Shown here: positions 38,829 to 47,568 of the stretch, piece by piece | Layout: every line of letters begins with the position of its first letter | How positions within the stretch are numbered: position 1 is the first letter of the stretch | Origin: Lysobacteraceae bacterium | Lineage (GTDB): Bacteria > Pseudomonadota > Gammaproteobacteria > Xanthomonadales > Xanthomonadaceae | Assembly: GCA_016789405.1 (NCBI GenBank) | Contig: JAEUPQ010000026.1 | Span: 124,001-188,000, forward strand | Direction: 5' to 3' | Length of the DNA: 64,000 nt | Program-made: the position numbers and the translations under genes | Notes under the pieces: model-generated | The model's database searches: none | Seen by the model: only the letters and a program-made list of their open reading frames with translations | Told to the model about the DNA's origin: nothing

Positions 38829-38862
38829 AAAAAAGCCAGCCTGTTAAGGGCTGGCTTTTTTT
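38829..38862 (+). terminator. Rho-independent terminator after tRNA-Ala
   Basis: GCCAGCC (38835-38841) pairs with GGCTGGC (38849-38855), extended by flanking A/T pairs, and is followed by seven T residues. It is a textbook terminator immediately after the tRNA. Confidence 0.95.
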
Positions 38863-39023
38863 CGTTTTGGCGGCCGTATGCATCGCGTGGAGTTGAACCG
38901 TCGAAGACGATTCCGCCGATGATCATTCCGTAAGACCAAAGGTGGCTTAAATAGCGAAACTTGTCATCGCACTCGGCGGTTCTGTCTTGATCACCCGGGA
39001 AAAGAAAATGCTGCGTAAGCCCA

Positions 39024-40361
39024 CTAGGACGACTGATCTTCCAAAAACTTTGCCAAAATGGCGGCAGATGGGTAGCTCGACATGGACGCGATGCCGTTGG
39101 CGAGCTCCACGGGGAAAAGTGCCCCCTCAAATTTATGGCTAACAATCGACGGCAAGGTGGCTAGGATTCGTTTAAGCCCAATCAGGTCTTGAGGGGCCGG
39201 TCGGTCACCTGCATCGATATAGTCGCCTGTGGGGACATTCAGGACCATAGACATTCCCGGGTCGAGTTTGACGAACAACTTCTCCCCCCAGTTGGTGCGC
39301 TTGCCATAAGGGTTGGATAGGTCCGGGGAGCGGTAGACCTCACGACGGACGTAGTTGTGATCCAAGGCGGCATAGCTGCCCAGCTCTCCTCGCTCGTGCG
39401 GAGAAGCAAAATGCACAATTGACTGCAGGTGATCGACGAAAGCACCGCTCTTTTCCTGTCCGATGATGTGCACACCCCGCCCTTGCGCCACGGCAAAGGC
39501 CAGGAACTCGCGGATGTTTGGGACCAATTTGGAATATTGGCTGCGAAGCGAGAGCGGGCCGTCCTTGATAAACAAGGTCTCGCTTACCAGTGATTTGTCC
39601 GTGTGCCCCCAAGCCAACCGTATGGCCGTAAAGAGCATCAAATGCTCCATGACCAGCATGTAAGACGACGCGACTGAATCAGGCGCACTGTCCTCATCCA
39701 TGTCCAGATGAAAGCCGATCAGGTCCGACACAAAGATGATCTGCTTGCAATGACCGCAGGTGCCCTCGTCCGCATCGTGCGGCAAGCCATCGATCAGGGT
39801 ATGGCAGTGCGGACATTCAAAGGCGGGCGACGATGATGCGCCATCGGCCCACTTCTTGTAGACCAACCACTTGAGGGTATCGAAGAACGCCCCGTCCTGA
39901 TCGATCCTGAACGAGTCACGGACAATGTGTCTAACGGCATCGTAGTTACTACCCAACGGGGTGCGCACATTCTTAAGCGGAAAAACCGTAGAGTGGTAAA
40001 TCGCGCTTCCTCTGAGCACATCCCGCAAAAGGAGCGGATGCGGATTCTCCTTGTCGATGGAATCGAGCTTAGCGCGATCAACTAACAATAGCGCAGTCTT
40101 TACGAATGCGACTTCCTTAGGCGGCTTTCCTTCCGATCGCACCGCGACAAAGGACCCATCCACTGCCCAGACGCTACGCAGGGGCAGTGCGTTCTGGGTG
40201 TCGATGGTCTGCCATAGCGTGCCGGAGGTATCGGTTTTCGGAGGCTTTGCCTGCTCGAAATCCTTGACTAGCTCCTTGACCCACGAGCTTTGCACCACCG
40301 ATAGATGGCCAAGCTTGGACGCCGACTCGAAGGGTAACCGTGTCCCAGCATCGTAGGGCAT
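39024..40361 (-). CDS. nurA: NurA-like nuclease with an inserted zinc ribbon
   Basis: A 445-residue protein with a NurA domain, the nuclease partner of the HerA translocase in DNA-end resection. Motif I (WAVDGS, Asp68) is near the expected N-terminal position; later acidic and basic residues (LFIKDGPLSLR near 265, AALDHNYVRREVYR near 325) resemble the other NurA motifs. Two CxxC pairs (CPHC near residue 180 and CGHC about 20 residues later) form a zinc ribbon inside the domain, not typical of archaeal NurA. It starts one base after the HerA stop, so coupling is very tight. It is the last gene of the Dam-HerA-NurA operon. Function as an anti-phage nuclease is inference. Confidence 0.75.
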   Translation of the reverse strand: MPYDAGTRLPFESASKLGHLSVVQSSWVKELVKDFEQAKPPKTDTSGTLWQTIDTQNALPLRSVWAVDGSFVAVRSEGKPPKEVAFVKTALLLVDRAKLDSIDKENPHPLLLRDVLRGSAIYHSTVFPLKNVRTPLGSNYDAVRHIVRDSFRIDQDGAFFDTLKWLVYKKWADGASSSPAFECPHCHTLIDGLPHDADEGTCGHCKQIIFVSDLIGFHLDMDEDSAPDSVASSYMLVMEHLMLFTAIRLAWGHTDKSLVSETLFIKDGPLSLRSQYSKLVPNIREFLAFAVAQGRGVHIIGQEKSGAFVDHLQSIVHFASPHERGELGSYAALDHNYVRREVYRSPDLSNPYGKRTNWGEKLFVKLDPGMSMVLNVPTGDYIDAGDRPAPQDLIGLKRILATLPSIVSHKFEGALFPVELANGIASMSSYPSAAILAKFLEDQSS

Positions 40362-40362
40362 G

Positions 40363-42348
40363 TCAGATGGCCTCGAATTTATTGGCTTGGACGGGAATGA
40401 CGAACCGATGAGACATGGTCAACATGCGCATATACCCTGGGGTCTTGGCCCTGAGAATGTCCTGCTCGATTCCTTCAAAGGCTATTTGCACTCGCCCTAA
40501 AGCGCGAGCCTCATCCTGACTGGATAGGTGGCCAACAAAAAAGTTCTCTGTCTGGGCCAGCAAGTCCTTGTTGATCGTGGACGGGGACTGCGTCGAATAC
40601 ACCATGCCGATGTGGAACTTTGCACCCTCCTTGGCAAAGCGCGCATAAACGCCTGTCAGATCGCGCGCATCGGGAGGAAACAGATTGTGGGCTTCCTCGA
40701 AATACAGCTGAACAAAGCGCCCGCCCAACGTATTGCTGACAAATTTCTGTTCCTGATGCGCGAAGACAGCCTTGGACAACATGTCGGCGAAATAGCGTCT
40801 GATTTGATCAGTCGCATTACCAAGGTCGAGAATGACCGTGAAGCCTTCGTCCAACAGGTTCAGTATCTCATTGATAAAATCGCCTGCGTGCGGGGAGTGA
40901 AATTGTTTGTAGGCACGCAGCATGCCCGGGCCGGTGCGCCCCGCACCTGGATTGAGGAACTCTAGCAAGGCAATGTCGTCAGGATCGAACATGGCCTTCT
41001 TCGATGACTTTGACGTCAGGTTGGGGTCGGACGGATTGTCTCGACGGAATTGGGCCATCACCTCGAGTTCTGTCTTGAGAATATCAATAGAGTCGATGAC
41101 GGTAGGAGGCGTGCCAGCACCTGTGGCCGAATAGGCCGCCGCACGCAGATCCTTGTTGAAATGCGGATCAAAGTGTTTTGCATGACGGGACACCAGCCCC
41201 AATGCTCGAAGCCGCTTTTCGTCAATATCAAAGCCTGCCTTGCTCAGGATGGCCCAGAACATCTGGACCTTGCGGATGGGCCGCGCTTTGTCTTCCTCGG
41301 GAAGTGATTTTATCCCGTCGATCGATGGCAGTGTCGCACTCGCAAAACTTTTGACGTAATGAGCCGTATTGTTATCCTGCGCCAACATCGACCCAAGAAT
41401 CTGAATAGCAGATTCGGTCTGCTCGTAGAAATTAACCCGCAAGGGCTTGGAGGGCGTCTCCGGACGCAGCGTCAGGGCATAGACTTCGCATCGGTCTGCA
41501 TTTGCTGACCGAATGGATTTGTTCCCATCTTGCGGATTGTCATTGGCATATTCTCCGTTTACATCAAAGATCAGCTGGCCAACCGACTTGTCTTCTGCCG
41601 TTGCATCCAGCATTCCTTTAGCGATGAGCTTGACCACATTAGACTTGCCAAGTCGGGTCTTGCCGAACATCGCAGTCCGGCAGCCTTTGAAATCCCGCAT
41701 CGAGATCGAAACGGGAATCCGGCTTGTGCTCGCGCTGGACAGGCTGCACTCCATCGTTCTCAGCGCACCAATCTCGATCTGACTCTCCGGCTTGACCATG
41801 CCGTTGACGATCACTCTCAGCAGAGCATCGTCCGGTGCGAACACTTTGTATCGGTGGGCGCTCACCACATTGTTCACGTCGCCCGAGTAGGCCAGCCGCT
41901 GCATCGCGGCAGGGTCGGCGTAGAACATTCCCAGCACATCGCAATCCAGCGCCCCCCACTGCAGTTCACTTTGTGTCCACACGTCTAGTTCGGGCATGGA
42001 TTTCTTGTGCAGTTCGAAATACGTCTGCTGAACTTGGTTGCTCAGCGGCGTGGGCGATACGCCGGTTACACGGAGCAGGGTGAAGTGCGGAGGTGCCGCT
42101 GCTGTATTAACCGGCGTCATGATCAGGAAGGAACCTCGTGGGATGCCTCCCACTGCCAACTTGTAAGGGTCGCTGGTGATGATCTTTGCAGAGTCAAAAC
42201 CTAACTCTAATACATAGCCTACAAAACGCATCTTGCTAGTCAGCTTAGCTGCTTCATTTCGTTCTTCAGACTCTAGAAAGTTGCGCAATGCATCTATCGG
42301 ATTGCCTTGCGTGGCTGAGGTCTGAATCAAGCTTCCAAGCGTGGACAT
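40363..42348 (-). CDS. herA: HerA-type DNA translocase/helicase (DUF87)
   Basis: A 661-residue hexameric ATPase of the HerA/FtsK superfamily. The ATG at 42348 is set by AAAGGAG six bases upstream, beginning in the dam stop codon; an upstream in-frame start at 42390 would overlap dam. An N-terminal beta-barrel-like region (residues 25-215) is followed by Walker A GKTRLGKS near residue 227, Walker B VQLYFEEAHNLF near 547, and a sensor-like VYSTQSPSTINKDLL. The distance between Walker motifs reflects the helical insertion usual in HerA. It would pump double-stranded DNA towards or through NurA. Codon use is less GC-biased than in the core genes. Confidence 0.88.
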   Translation of the reverse strand: MSTLGSLIQTSATQGNPIDALRNFLESEERNEAAKLTSKMRFVGYVLELGFDSAKIITSDPYKLAVGGIPRGSFLIMTPVNTAAAPPHFTLLRVTGVSPTPLSNQVQQTYFELHKKSMPELDVWTQSELQWGALDCDVLGMFYADPAAMQRLAYSGDVNNVVSAHRYKVFAPDDALLRVIVNGMVKPESQIEIGALRTMECSLSSASTSRIPVSISMRDFKGCRTAMFGKTRLGKSNVVKLIAKGMLDATAEDKSVGQLIFDVNGEYANDNPQDGNKSIRSANADRCEVYALTLRPETPSKPLRVNFYEQTESAIQILGSMLAQDNNTAHYVKSFASATLPSIDGIKSLPEEDKARPIRKVQMFWAILSKAGFDIDEKRLRALGLVSRHAKHFDPHFNKDLRAAAYSATGAGTPPTVIDSIDILKTELEVMAQFRRDNPSDPNLTSKSSKKAMFDPDDIALLEFLNPGAGRTGPGMLRAYKQFHSPHAGDFINEILNLLDEGFTVILDLGNATDQIRRYFADMLSKAVFAHQEQKFVSNTLGGRFVQLYFEEAHNLFPPDARDLTGVYARFAKEGAKFHIGMVYSTQSPSTINKDLLAQTENFFVGHLSSQDEARALGRVQIAFEGIEQDILRAKTPGYMRMLTMSHRFVIPVQANKFEAI

Positions 42349-42358
42349 AGCGACTCCT

Positions 42359-43204
42359 TTAGATGTTGCAGGTGATGATGAGTTCTTCAAACTGTTTTCG
42401 ACTTGCGCCGTCGGCTGATATTTGCGAGAACCGACTTGCCGAACGTGTCAGGAAATCCCAGCTTTCATACAGAGACCGCACGGAATGATGATTGGCGTTA
42501 GTGGCCACAACTTTCGCCCCGCGTGCACCTGCGCGCTTGAGCGCCCTTGCTAATCGCTCTTGATCAGCCCATGAGAAGAGGACTTCGTTATATTTGATGA
42601 AGCCGTTGAGATTGTGTCGAATCGTATAGGGAGGATCGGCGAAAACTAGATCGCCCTCGCCGGCCTCATTGATGACATCTTCGAAATCACCCGCTCGGAG
42701 ATCGGCCGTGGCCAGCAGGGCAGCCATAGACTTGAAGTCATCGCTTTCCATCAGAACAGTGTCTTTGCTACCCCGAGGCACATTGAACTCGCCTTGGCGA
42801 TTGACGCGATAGATCCCGTTAAAGCATGTCCTGTTGAGGTAGATCATCCGCGAGGCTTGCTGAACTAGCGTTTTGGGCGTTCGTGCGCGCACAGAATAAT
42901 AGTAGTCATCGTCAGCGTCGTGATAGCGCTGATGGTGGGCTAAGCTTCTCTTGAGACCGATCCAATGTTCTTTGATGGCCTGGTAAGCGGCGATCACATC
43001 AGGGTTCAAGTCATTGAGCACGGCCCGCTGTGGTCGCAGATGGAAGTAGACGGCACCGCCACCCAAAAACGGTTCAAAATACCGATTGAAGGTTTTTGGG
43101 AAAAGGGACGAATGATGCCGTACAAACCAGCGCTTACCACCAGCCCATTTCAGGAATGGGATGAGCGCTTCTTGGGAACCATCGACTGCTTCCATGTTCC
43201 TCAA
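42359..43204 (-). CDS. DNA adenine methylase, D12 class
   Basis: A 281-residue N6-adenine methyltransferase. Motif I is FLKWAGGKRWFV followed by FEPFLGGGAVYF; the catalytic DPPY is near residues 189-193 (VFADPPYTIRH). The start is set at TTG 43204, because GGAGGGG lies five bases upstream; the ATG at 43195 would have no suitably spaced ribosome site. The family includes Dam and methylases of restriction systems. The recognition sequence cannot be read from the protein. As first gene of the operon with HerA and NurA, it may mark host DNA as self; this is inference. Confidence 0.92.
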   Translation of the reverse strand: MRNMEAVDGSQEALIPFLKWAGGKRWFVRHHSSLFPKTFNRYFEPFLGGGAVYFHLRPQRAVLNDLNPDVIAAYQAIKEHWIGLKRSLAHHQRYHDADDDYYYSVRARTPKTLVQQASRMIYLNRTCFNGIYRVNRQGEFNVPRGSKDTVLMESDDFKSMAALLATADLRAGDFEDVINEAGEGDLVFADPPYTIRHNLNGFIKYNEVLFSWADQERLARALKRAGARGAKVVATNANHHSVRSLYESWDFLTRSASRFSQISADGASRKQFEELIITCNI

Positions 43205-43249
43205 TCTATCCCCTCCGGTATGCCAGTGGGCACTGCACCGCTTTCGCGA

Positions 43250-43255
43250 AATATA
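43250..43255 (-). promoter_or_regulatory. Candidate -10 box (TATATT) of the dam-herA-nurA operon
   Basis: In a short AT-rich stretch 46 bases upstream of the dam start, the minus strand reads TATATT. No good -35 is visible at normal spacing. Confidence 0.4.
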
Positions 43256-43501
43256 GCAAAAATAGGCCTTTCGGCATTCTACCTGACGATCGCCTCACCT
43301 CAAGCGGATGGACTAACCCAACCTACGCGTGCTGCGGGTATGTCGAGGATGTGCCCACCGTTGTCGTCCCAGTGTCGCACCGTGCTCGGCGCGTCAAGGT
43401 CGGGGCGAGTTGCGGCGCAAACCTTGACGCGCCTGCGCGCGATGCGATTTGGACTCGCCAACGGCGCCCACTCCGGGCGTCGGGCGAAACGGAGTTCAGT
43501 C

Positions 43502-43699
43502 ATGTCCAAAGCCAGCGCCAAGTCGAAGCTGCAAGTGCCCTGCGTTCTGCTTGTCGAAGTCCCGCCCCAGTTCATCGCCCTCTGCGAAGACAGCGGCGCC
43601 AGCCCGCAGGCCGCCCTGCGCGGCATGGCCGCCATGGTCTGCGGCCTGCGCTACGACGAAGACAACCGCCTCCACCCGCTTCCCCAGACAGCCGCATGA
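43502..43699 (+). CDS. Small protein of unknown function
   Basis: A 65-residue protein starting MSKASAKSKLQVPCVLL. The ATG at 43502 has GGAG seven bases upstream; longer readings lack a ribosome site. It is not hydrophobic enough for a membrane protein. Its mix of a basic N-terminus, a strand (VPCVLLVEVP) and a helix (ASPQAALRGMAAMV) might suit a small regulatory or DNA-binding protein, but I do not recognise it. It lies between the divergent dam operon and the 21-bp repeat array. Confidence 0.5.
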   Translation: MSKASAKSKLQVPCVLLVEVPPQFIALCEDSGASPQAALRGMAAMVCGLRYDEDNRLHPLPQTAA

Positions 43700-43807
43700 C
43701 CGCCGCCCGGGCGCAGGTGTTCCCTGCGCCCGGGGGATTGCGACACGGCAAGGTTGGCCTGACGCCCCGGGCATCGGCGGGGCAGGCGGCCCGCCTACCG
43801 CGTCGTG

Positions 43808-44164
43808 CGTTGCCGGTCGAAGGGCCGGCCTTGCCCCTTTTTGGGGCAGCGTTGCCGGTCAGAGGGGCGACGCTGCCCCTCGCAGTGCCAGCGTTGCCGG
43901 TTGAAGGGGCAGCGATGGCCAAAAAAGCGCCATCGTCGGTCGTCGGAGGGGCTCGCGTGCGCCTCTAAGGGCCGACGTTGCCGGTTCGAGGGCCGGCGTT
44001 GCCGCTCGAAGGGCCATGCATGCCCCAAATTGGGGCAACGTCGGCGGTTGAAGGGGCAACGCTGCCGGTCAAAGGCCCGACGATGCCCCTCCGAGGGCCA
44101 TCGTTGCGGGTCGAAGGGGCAGCGATGGCCAAAAAATCGCCATGAATGGCGGTTGGAGGGGCAA
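43808..44164. repeat. Seventeen-unit 21-bp tandem array of hairpin-like repeats
   Basis: Seventeen consecutive units of exactly 21 bp fill 357 bp with no insertions or deletions. The commonest unit starts CGTTGCCGGT and ends GGGGCAG. Many units are imperfect dyads able to fold alone: the unit at 43829 has TGCCCC/GGGGCA around a T-rich loop, the one at 44018 has the same stem around AAATT, and those at 43913 and 44123 have ATGGC/GCCAT around an A run. Since 21 is a multiple of three, frames stay open on both strands across the array, giving heptapeptide-repeat ORFs rich in Arg, Cys and Pro (for instance 43795-44430, minus); I regard those as probable by-products. The array lies just past the end of the effector operon. 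Confidence 0.9.
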
Positions 44165-44227
44165 CTTGTTGGTCGCAGACCCGGCCGATGCTGATCGCAG
44201 TGGGGACGGTGCTGTGGCGAGTGGCAA

Positions 44228-44701
44228 TCAATGACAAGGGCCGCGGCCTTTGCCGAAGGCCATCGCGATGGCGCTGCCGAGGGTGCCTGCGGCACTTGAG
44301 ATCCAGAGCCAATACCCAGCGTCCAGCGAGACGATCCTGCCGATGTTGCCTGCTTCGTTGACCAAGATCTTGTCCCGGAACGCGAATGCGAATGCGATGG
44401 CGCAGGCGGCGAGTGCGAATGGGATGGCATGGCGCGGCTTCCTGACCCACAGGCAGATCCACGCCATCAGCAACAGGGGATTCGCGATCCATTCGAAGTA
44501 ACCCATGAGGACCCCGAGCCAGCCGACAAGCAACAATCCGAAGCCGTTCTGTGAACTCTCGCCGTGCCACGCCGTGGTGTATGCGTCGAACGGCAGGCTG
44601 CACGCGAAGATCGCCGCGTTCCACAGCACGAGCTGCCGCGCGTGCTTGCGCAGTGCGATGTCTGCATCGCGCGCTTCTTCGATCTGTGTTTCCATGCTCA
44701 T
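44228..44701 (-). CDS. Membrane protein of unknown function, last gene of effector operon 1
   Basis: A 157-residue protein with about four transmembrane segments: residues 28-40 (LWNAAIFACSLPFDAY), 54-85 (FGLLLVGWLGVLMGYF and PLLLMAWICLW), 92-110 (PFALAACAIAFAFAF) and 128-150 (YWLWISSAAGTLGSAIAMAF). Its ATG overlaps the effector stop by 4 bp, so it is translated from the same mRNA. It may be an accessory immunity or membrane-associated factor, but no family is recognised. The 21-bp repeat array begins 63 bp beyond its stop. Confidence 0.75.
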   Translation of the reverse strand: MSMETQIEEARDADIALRKHARQLVLWNAAIFACSLPFDAYTTAWHGESSQNGFGLLLVGWLGVLMGYFEWIANPLLLMAWICLWVRKPRHAIPFALAACAIAFAFAFRDKILVNEAGNIGRIVSLDAGYWLWISSAAGTLGSAIAMAFGKGRGPCH

Positions 44702-47064
44702 GCCAATCGCGGCCGGCCTGCGCCTTGGGCTTCCTGTGCCTGAATACCCTGCTGCTGGGCCGGGTGGATGCCTTGCTGCAGGTTGATGTCCGCCACCTTC
44801 TCGCTGCTGGCCTGCAGATCCTGGCGCACGGCGGTCGCGATGTCGCTGGCTGCCGTCTTGGCCCAGGGCGTGCTCGGGTCCGGTGTATCGGCCATGTAGG
44901 CACGCGTGCCGTCGTCGCTCATGCGGAAGAATCCCACCGTCTGCAGGCCGCGCGCCTTGGCGTCCGCGGTCAGGCCTGCGGCCAGCCGTTCGCTGATGTC
45001 GTCCGGCTCGCGCCCGCGCTTGCGATCCTCCGTCTGCACGTGATGCAGGATCGACTGGTACATGCGCGCATCGGGATGCGTGGGCGCGTTGATCAACGGC
45101 GTGCGCTGCTCGCGCCCCGCAGGTTCGACCGGTTCGTGCGGGGCGCGAATGCGGATCGTCGATTCATCTGTGGGCGGGATGTGCTCGCCGCGCACGTGTG
45201 CCCGCACGTCGGCCAGCGCACGTGCGATGTCCTCCGGCGTGGTGATGGCGGCAATGCGGACGGCGCCATCGGCGTCCATGCGCAGGTGATGGATCGGGCT
45301 GTCCGGAGTGAATCGCCCGCTGGCATCCTGACCCAGCACCAGTGACGTGGTGGCGGCCGTGACGCCGGTGTCGGCGCGCGTGCGTTGCACGGCGAGATAA
45401 CTTGCGTCGAAGTACTCCTGGCGTGTCTCGCGATCGATGCCGTGGTGGAGGTACGCCTCGCGCAGCATGGCCTTGTCCTGCGCTTCCGGCGTCGGCGGCT
45501 GCCACTGGGGCATGCGGTCGAGCTGCTGCCGATGGTCTTCCAGCGCCGGCAGCAGGCGGTCGCGGGTGAGTTCGAGTTCCAGTGCGCGCGTAGTGTCTGC
45601 AGTCTTGCCTTCATGCGCCCACGCGCCCTGCGCGTCGCGGCGGTAGTGCTTGCCATCCGAGGCTTGCAGCAGGTCGGGATTCAATGCGGGGGCAACCGCA
45701 TCGGGCATTGCGCCGGCAGGAGTCTGGTCGTAGCCATGGGCCTTGTGGCCTTGCTGGTAGCGCGCGGCGATCTCCGCCGGGCCGGCGGCCAGATTCCGGT
45801 CGATGATCCGCATCGCCTCCGCGCTCAACTGCGCGGCCTGCTCGCCCTTCGCTTCCACGGTCTCCCTGGCGCTCGGCTGGTCGTTGACGTCGTAGGCCGT
45901 CACGACCTCGCGCGCCCACGCGCCGCGATCGGGTTGATAGCGCCAAGGCTCGCCGCCATCGCCTGCCGGCTGCACGAAGGGATCGCGCGGCACGGGCACC
46001 TGGCCCAGTGCGCGTTCCACCGCCACGGCGCTCGCCATCGCGCTCAATTCGCGCGCCTTGTCCGGCAGCGCCGCGAAATCCTGCTGCCGTGGTAGATCGC
46101 GCGCATCGTTGACCATGTCGGCGCGCAGATCTTCACGGATCCACTGTTTGCCGTTGAACGCCCAGTCCACGCCCTCGCTCTTGATGTTATAGATGCCGTG
46201 CTGTTGCCACAGCTCGACACCGCGCTCGGCAGCCTTCCCGAAGAAATAAGCTTCGCCCGTCACCAGCAATGCCGTGCCCGCCGTGCCGGTGCCCAGCGCC
46301 GCAGCCGTCACGCCGCCCGCAGCCGTTCCCACCAGCGCGCCCGTGGTCTGCGCGCCCTGCTGCATGTACGCATCCGTCGCCGCCGTGTCGTTGCGCAGGG
46401 TGTCGCGGAAGACCTGCGCACGTTGACGGGTTTCGTTCCATTCATGGGCGGTGATTGCCGCTTCCAGAAGGGCGCCGCCGACAACGCCCCTGAGGCGTGC
46501 ACGCTGGTTCGCATCGATCTCCGGCGATGAAAAATCGTACTGGAACGAATTCAGGCGCGGGCTGTCGATGAAGGCGCGTTGGACCTGATAACCGGCACGG
46601 TACTTATCGTAATCGGCGGCATCGATGAATTTCTGGTCGTAGGCTTCGCCCAGCAACTCCCAGCTCATGGAGCGATGGGCGTCTGGATTCTTCCTGATGA
46701 GCTGAGGGGAGTCGAAAAATACGTCGTCCGCCCAGATGCGGGTGGCGCGTCCTGCGTTGCCTTCCTTCTCGGCGATTTCCAGCATGGAATACTCGCCGGC
46801 ACTAGTGGTTGTGATCTTTCCGGAGTCGATCAGTTCCTGCGTGCGTGGATTGGGCAGGATCGTGATATTTCTGTCTGCGATATACGGCAGCAACTCGCGT
46901 CTAAGTGGGCCGTCGTCAATTTCCTTGAAAACTCTTTCGGTGATAGCAAGCTTCCGGCCGGTTTCCTTTGCTGAATCGAGGTGTATGTCAAGAAGTTCGG
47001 GGCCTCCTGCGCGATAGGCGTAGACGAGGCTATTCGTATCTGCGAGTAAATAGCCTTTGCTCAT
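44698..47064 (-). CDS. PIN-domain type IV secretion effector with C-terminal XVIPCD (paralogue 1)
   Basis: A 788-residue protein. Residues 1-125 look like a PIN ribonuclease domain: Asp9 (LLADTNSLVYAY), Glu48 (FKEIDDG), Glu91 (AGEYSMLEIA), Asp113/Asp114 (IWADDVFFD) are the acidic residues expected at the metal site. A Gly/Ala-rich hydrophobic stretch follows (residues 240-275), then a long middle region shared with the second effector. The C-terminal 110 or so residues match the XVIPCD pattern (HPDARMYQSIL, GLQTVGFF, DDGTRAYM), the signal that Xanthomonas-type T4SS uses to pick up antibacterial effectors. The start overlaps the preceding small gene by 4 bp. That it is an interbacterial RNase toxin is inferred from domains and operon. 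Confidence 0.8.
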   Translation of the reverse strand: MSKGYLLADTNSLVYAYRAGGPELLDIHLDSAKETGRKLAITERVFKEIDDGPLRRELLPYIADRNITILPNPRTQELIDSGKITTTSAGEYSMLEIAEKEGNAGRATRIWADDVFFDSPQLIRKNPDAHRSMSWELLGEAYDQKFIDAADYDKYRAGYQVQRAFIDSPRLNSFQYDFSSPEIDANQRARLRGVVGGALLEAAITAHEWNETRQRAQVFRDTLRNDTAATDAYMQQGAQTTGALVGTAAGGVTAAALGTGTAGTALLVTGEAYFFGKAAERGVELWQQHGIYNIKSEGVDWAFNGKQWIREDLRADMVNDARDLPRQQDFAALPDKARELSAMASAVAVERALGQVPVPRDPFVQPAGDGGEPWRYQPDRGAWAREVVTAYDVNDQPSARETVEAKGEQAAQLSAEAMRIIDRNLAAGPAEIAARYQQGHKAHGYDQTPAGAMPDAVAPALNPDLLQASDGKHYRRDAQGAWAHEGKTADTTRALELELTRDRLLPALEDHRQQLDRMPQWQPPTPEAQDKAMLREAYLHHGIDRETRQEYFDASYLAVQRTRADTGVTAATTSLVLGQDASGRFTPDSPIHHLRMDADGAVRIAAITTPEDIARALADVRAHVRGEHIPPTDESTIRIRAPHEPVEPAGREQRTPLINAPTHPDARMYQSILHHVQTEDRKRGREPDDISERLAAGLTADAKARGLQTVGFFRMSDDGTRAYMADTPDPSTPWAKTAASDIATAVRQDLQASSEKVADINLQQGIHPAQQQGIQAQEAQGAGRPRLA

Positions 47065-47498
47065 GACTCACCATTTCGAGTGGTATGCAAATTTTCTTGA
47101 ATGTAGCTGCGTAATTTTCCTAGAAGCAAGATGTAGTCGATCGAAGCAAGGCCAGGGTGCCATTTCATTGAAAGCTGCTCAACTTTCCATGAAAGATTGC
47201 TGTCTATCTCATTTTTGCCGATCTCTTGCTTAAGGTATTCGGAGTATTCGTTCGGCAACTCATTCTTGAAGTATTCTGAAAAAGCAATAACTTCTTCTTC
47301 GCTCCATTTCCGCCACTTTGCGCGCTGCTCCATGACCTCTTCATGCTCGGCCACCATCTCGTCGAATATCTCCTCGTTAGACTTCGTGCGACTCCATGGT
47401 CGAGTCAGGAATCGCACAATGTTCAACTTCAGTTTCTCGTCCTTTAGTGCATCAATCCTGGCTTGGAGTTCGGAGCTGATGGGGGCTGGTGTCGTCAT
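47061..47498 (-). CDS. Putative immunity protein of effector 1 (small acidic helical family)
   Basis: A 145-residue, highly charged, probably all-helical protein with no signal peptide or membrane segment. It belongs to a family of six domains in this window sharing ISxELQARIDAL, an IL/IV-R-hydrophobic helix, NEEIFDEMV, a central Trp/acidic helix (WRKWSEEEV), a PxxYSEYLKQE motif, and GLASIDYILLLGKLR at the end. It stops inside the effector start (4-bp overlap), the place typical of immunity genes of T4SS and T6SS effectors. A cytoplasmic partner suits a cytoplasm-acting PIN nuclease. The base composition is clearly AT-richer than in core genes. Confidence 0.65.
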   Translation of the reverse strand: MTTPAPISSELQARIDALKDEKLKLNIVRFLTRPWSRTKSNEEIFDEMVAEHEEVMEQRAKWRKWSEEEVIAFSEYFKNELPNEYSEYLKQEIGKNEIDSNLSWKVEQLSMKWHPGLASIDYILLLGKLRSYIQENLHTTRNGES

Positions 47499-47568
47499 GG
47501 TTGGCGTATATGGGATGTGTGATGAGGAAATTCGTACTTAAGGGGGGGCGGGATCTAGTGATCAGAGT

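Noticed and set aside
43808-44164. 21-bp array as a CRISPR
   Set aside because: Units are contiguous, without unique spacers, and no cas genes are present.
43795-44430. 211-codon minus-strand ORF through the array as a real Arg/Cys/Pro heptad protein
   Set aside because: Its N-terminal part is antisense/out-of-frame to the membrane protein gene, no ribosome site is seen, and both strands are open simply because the unit is 21 bp. Kept only as a possibility under the array.
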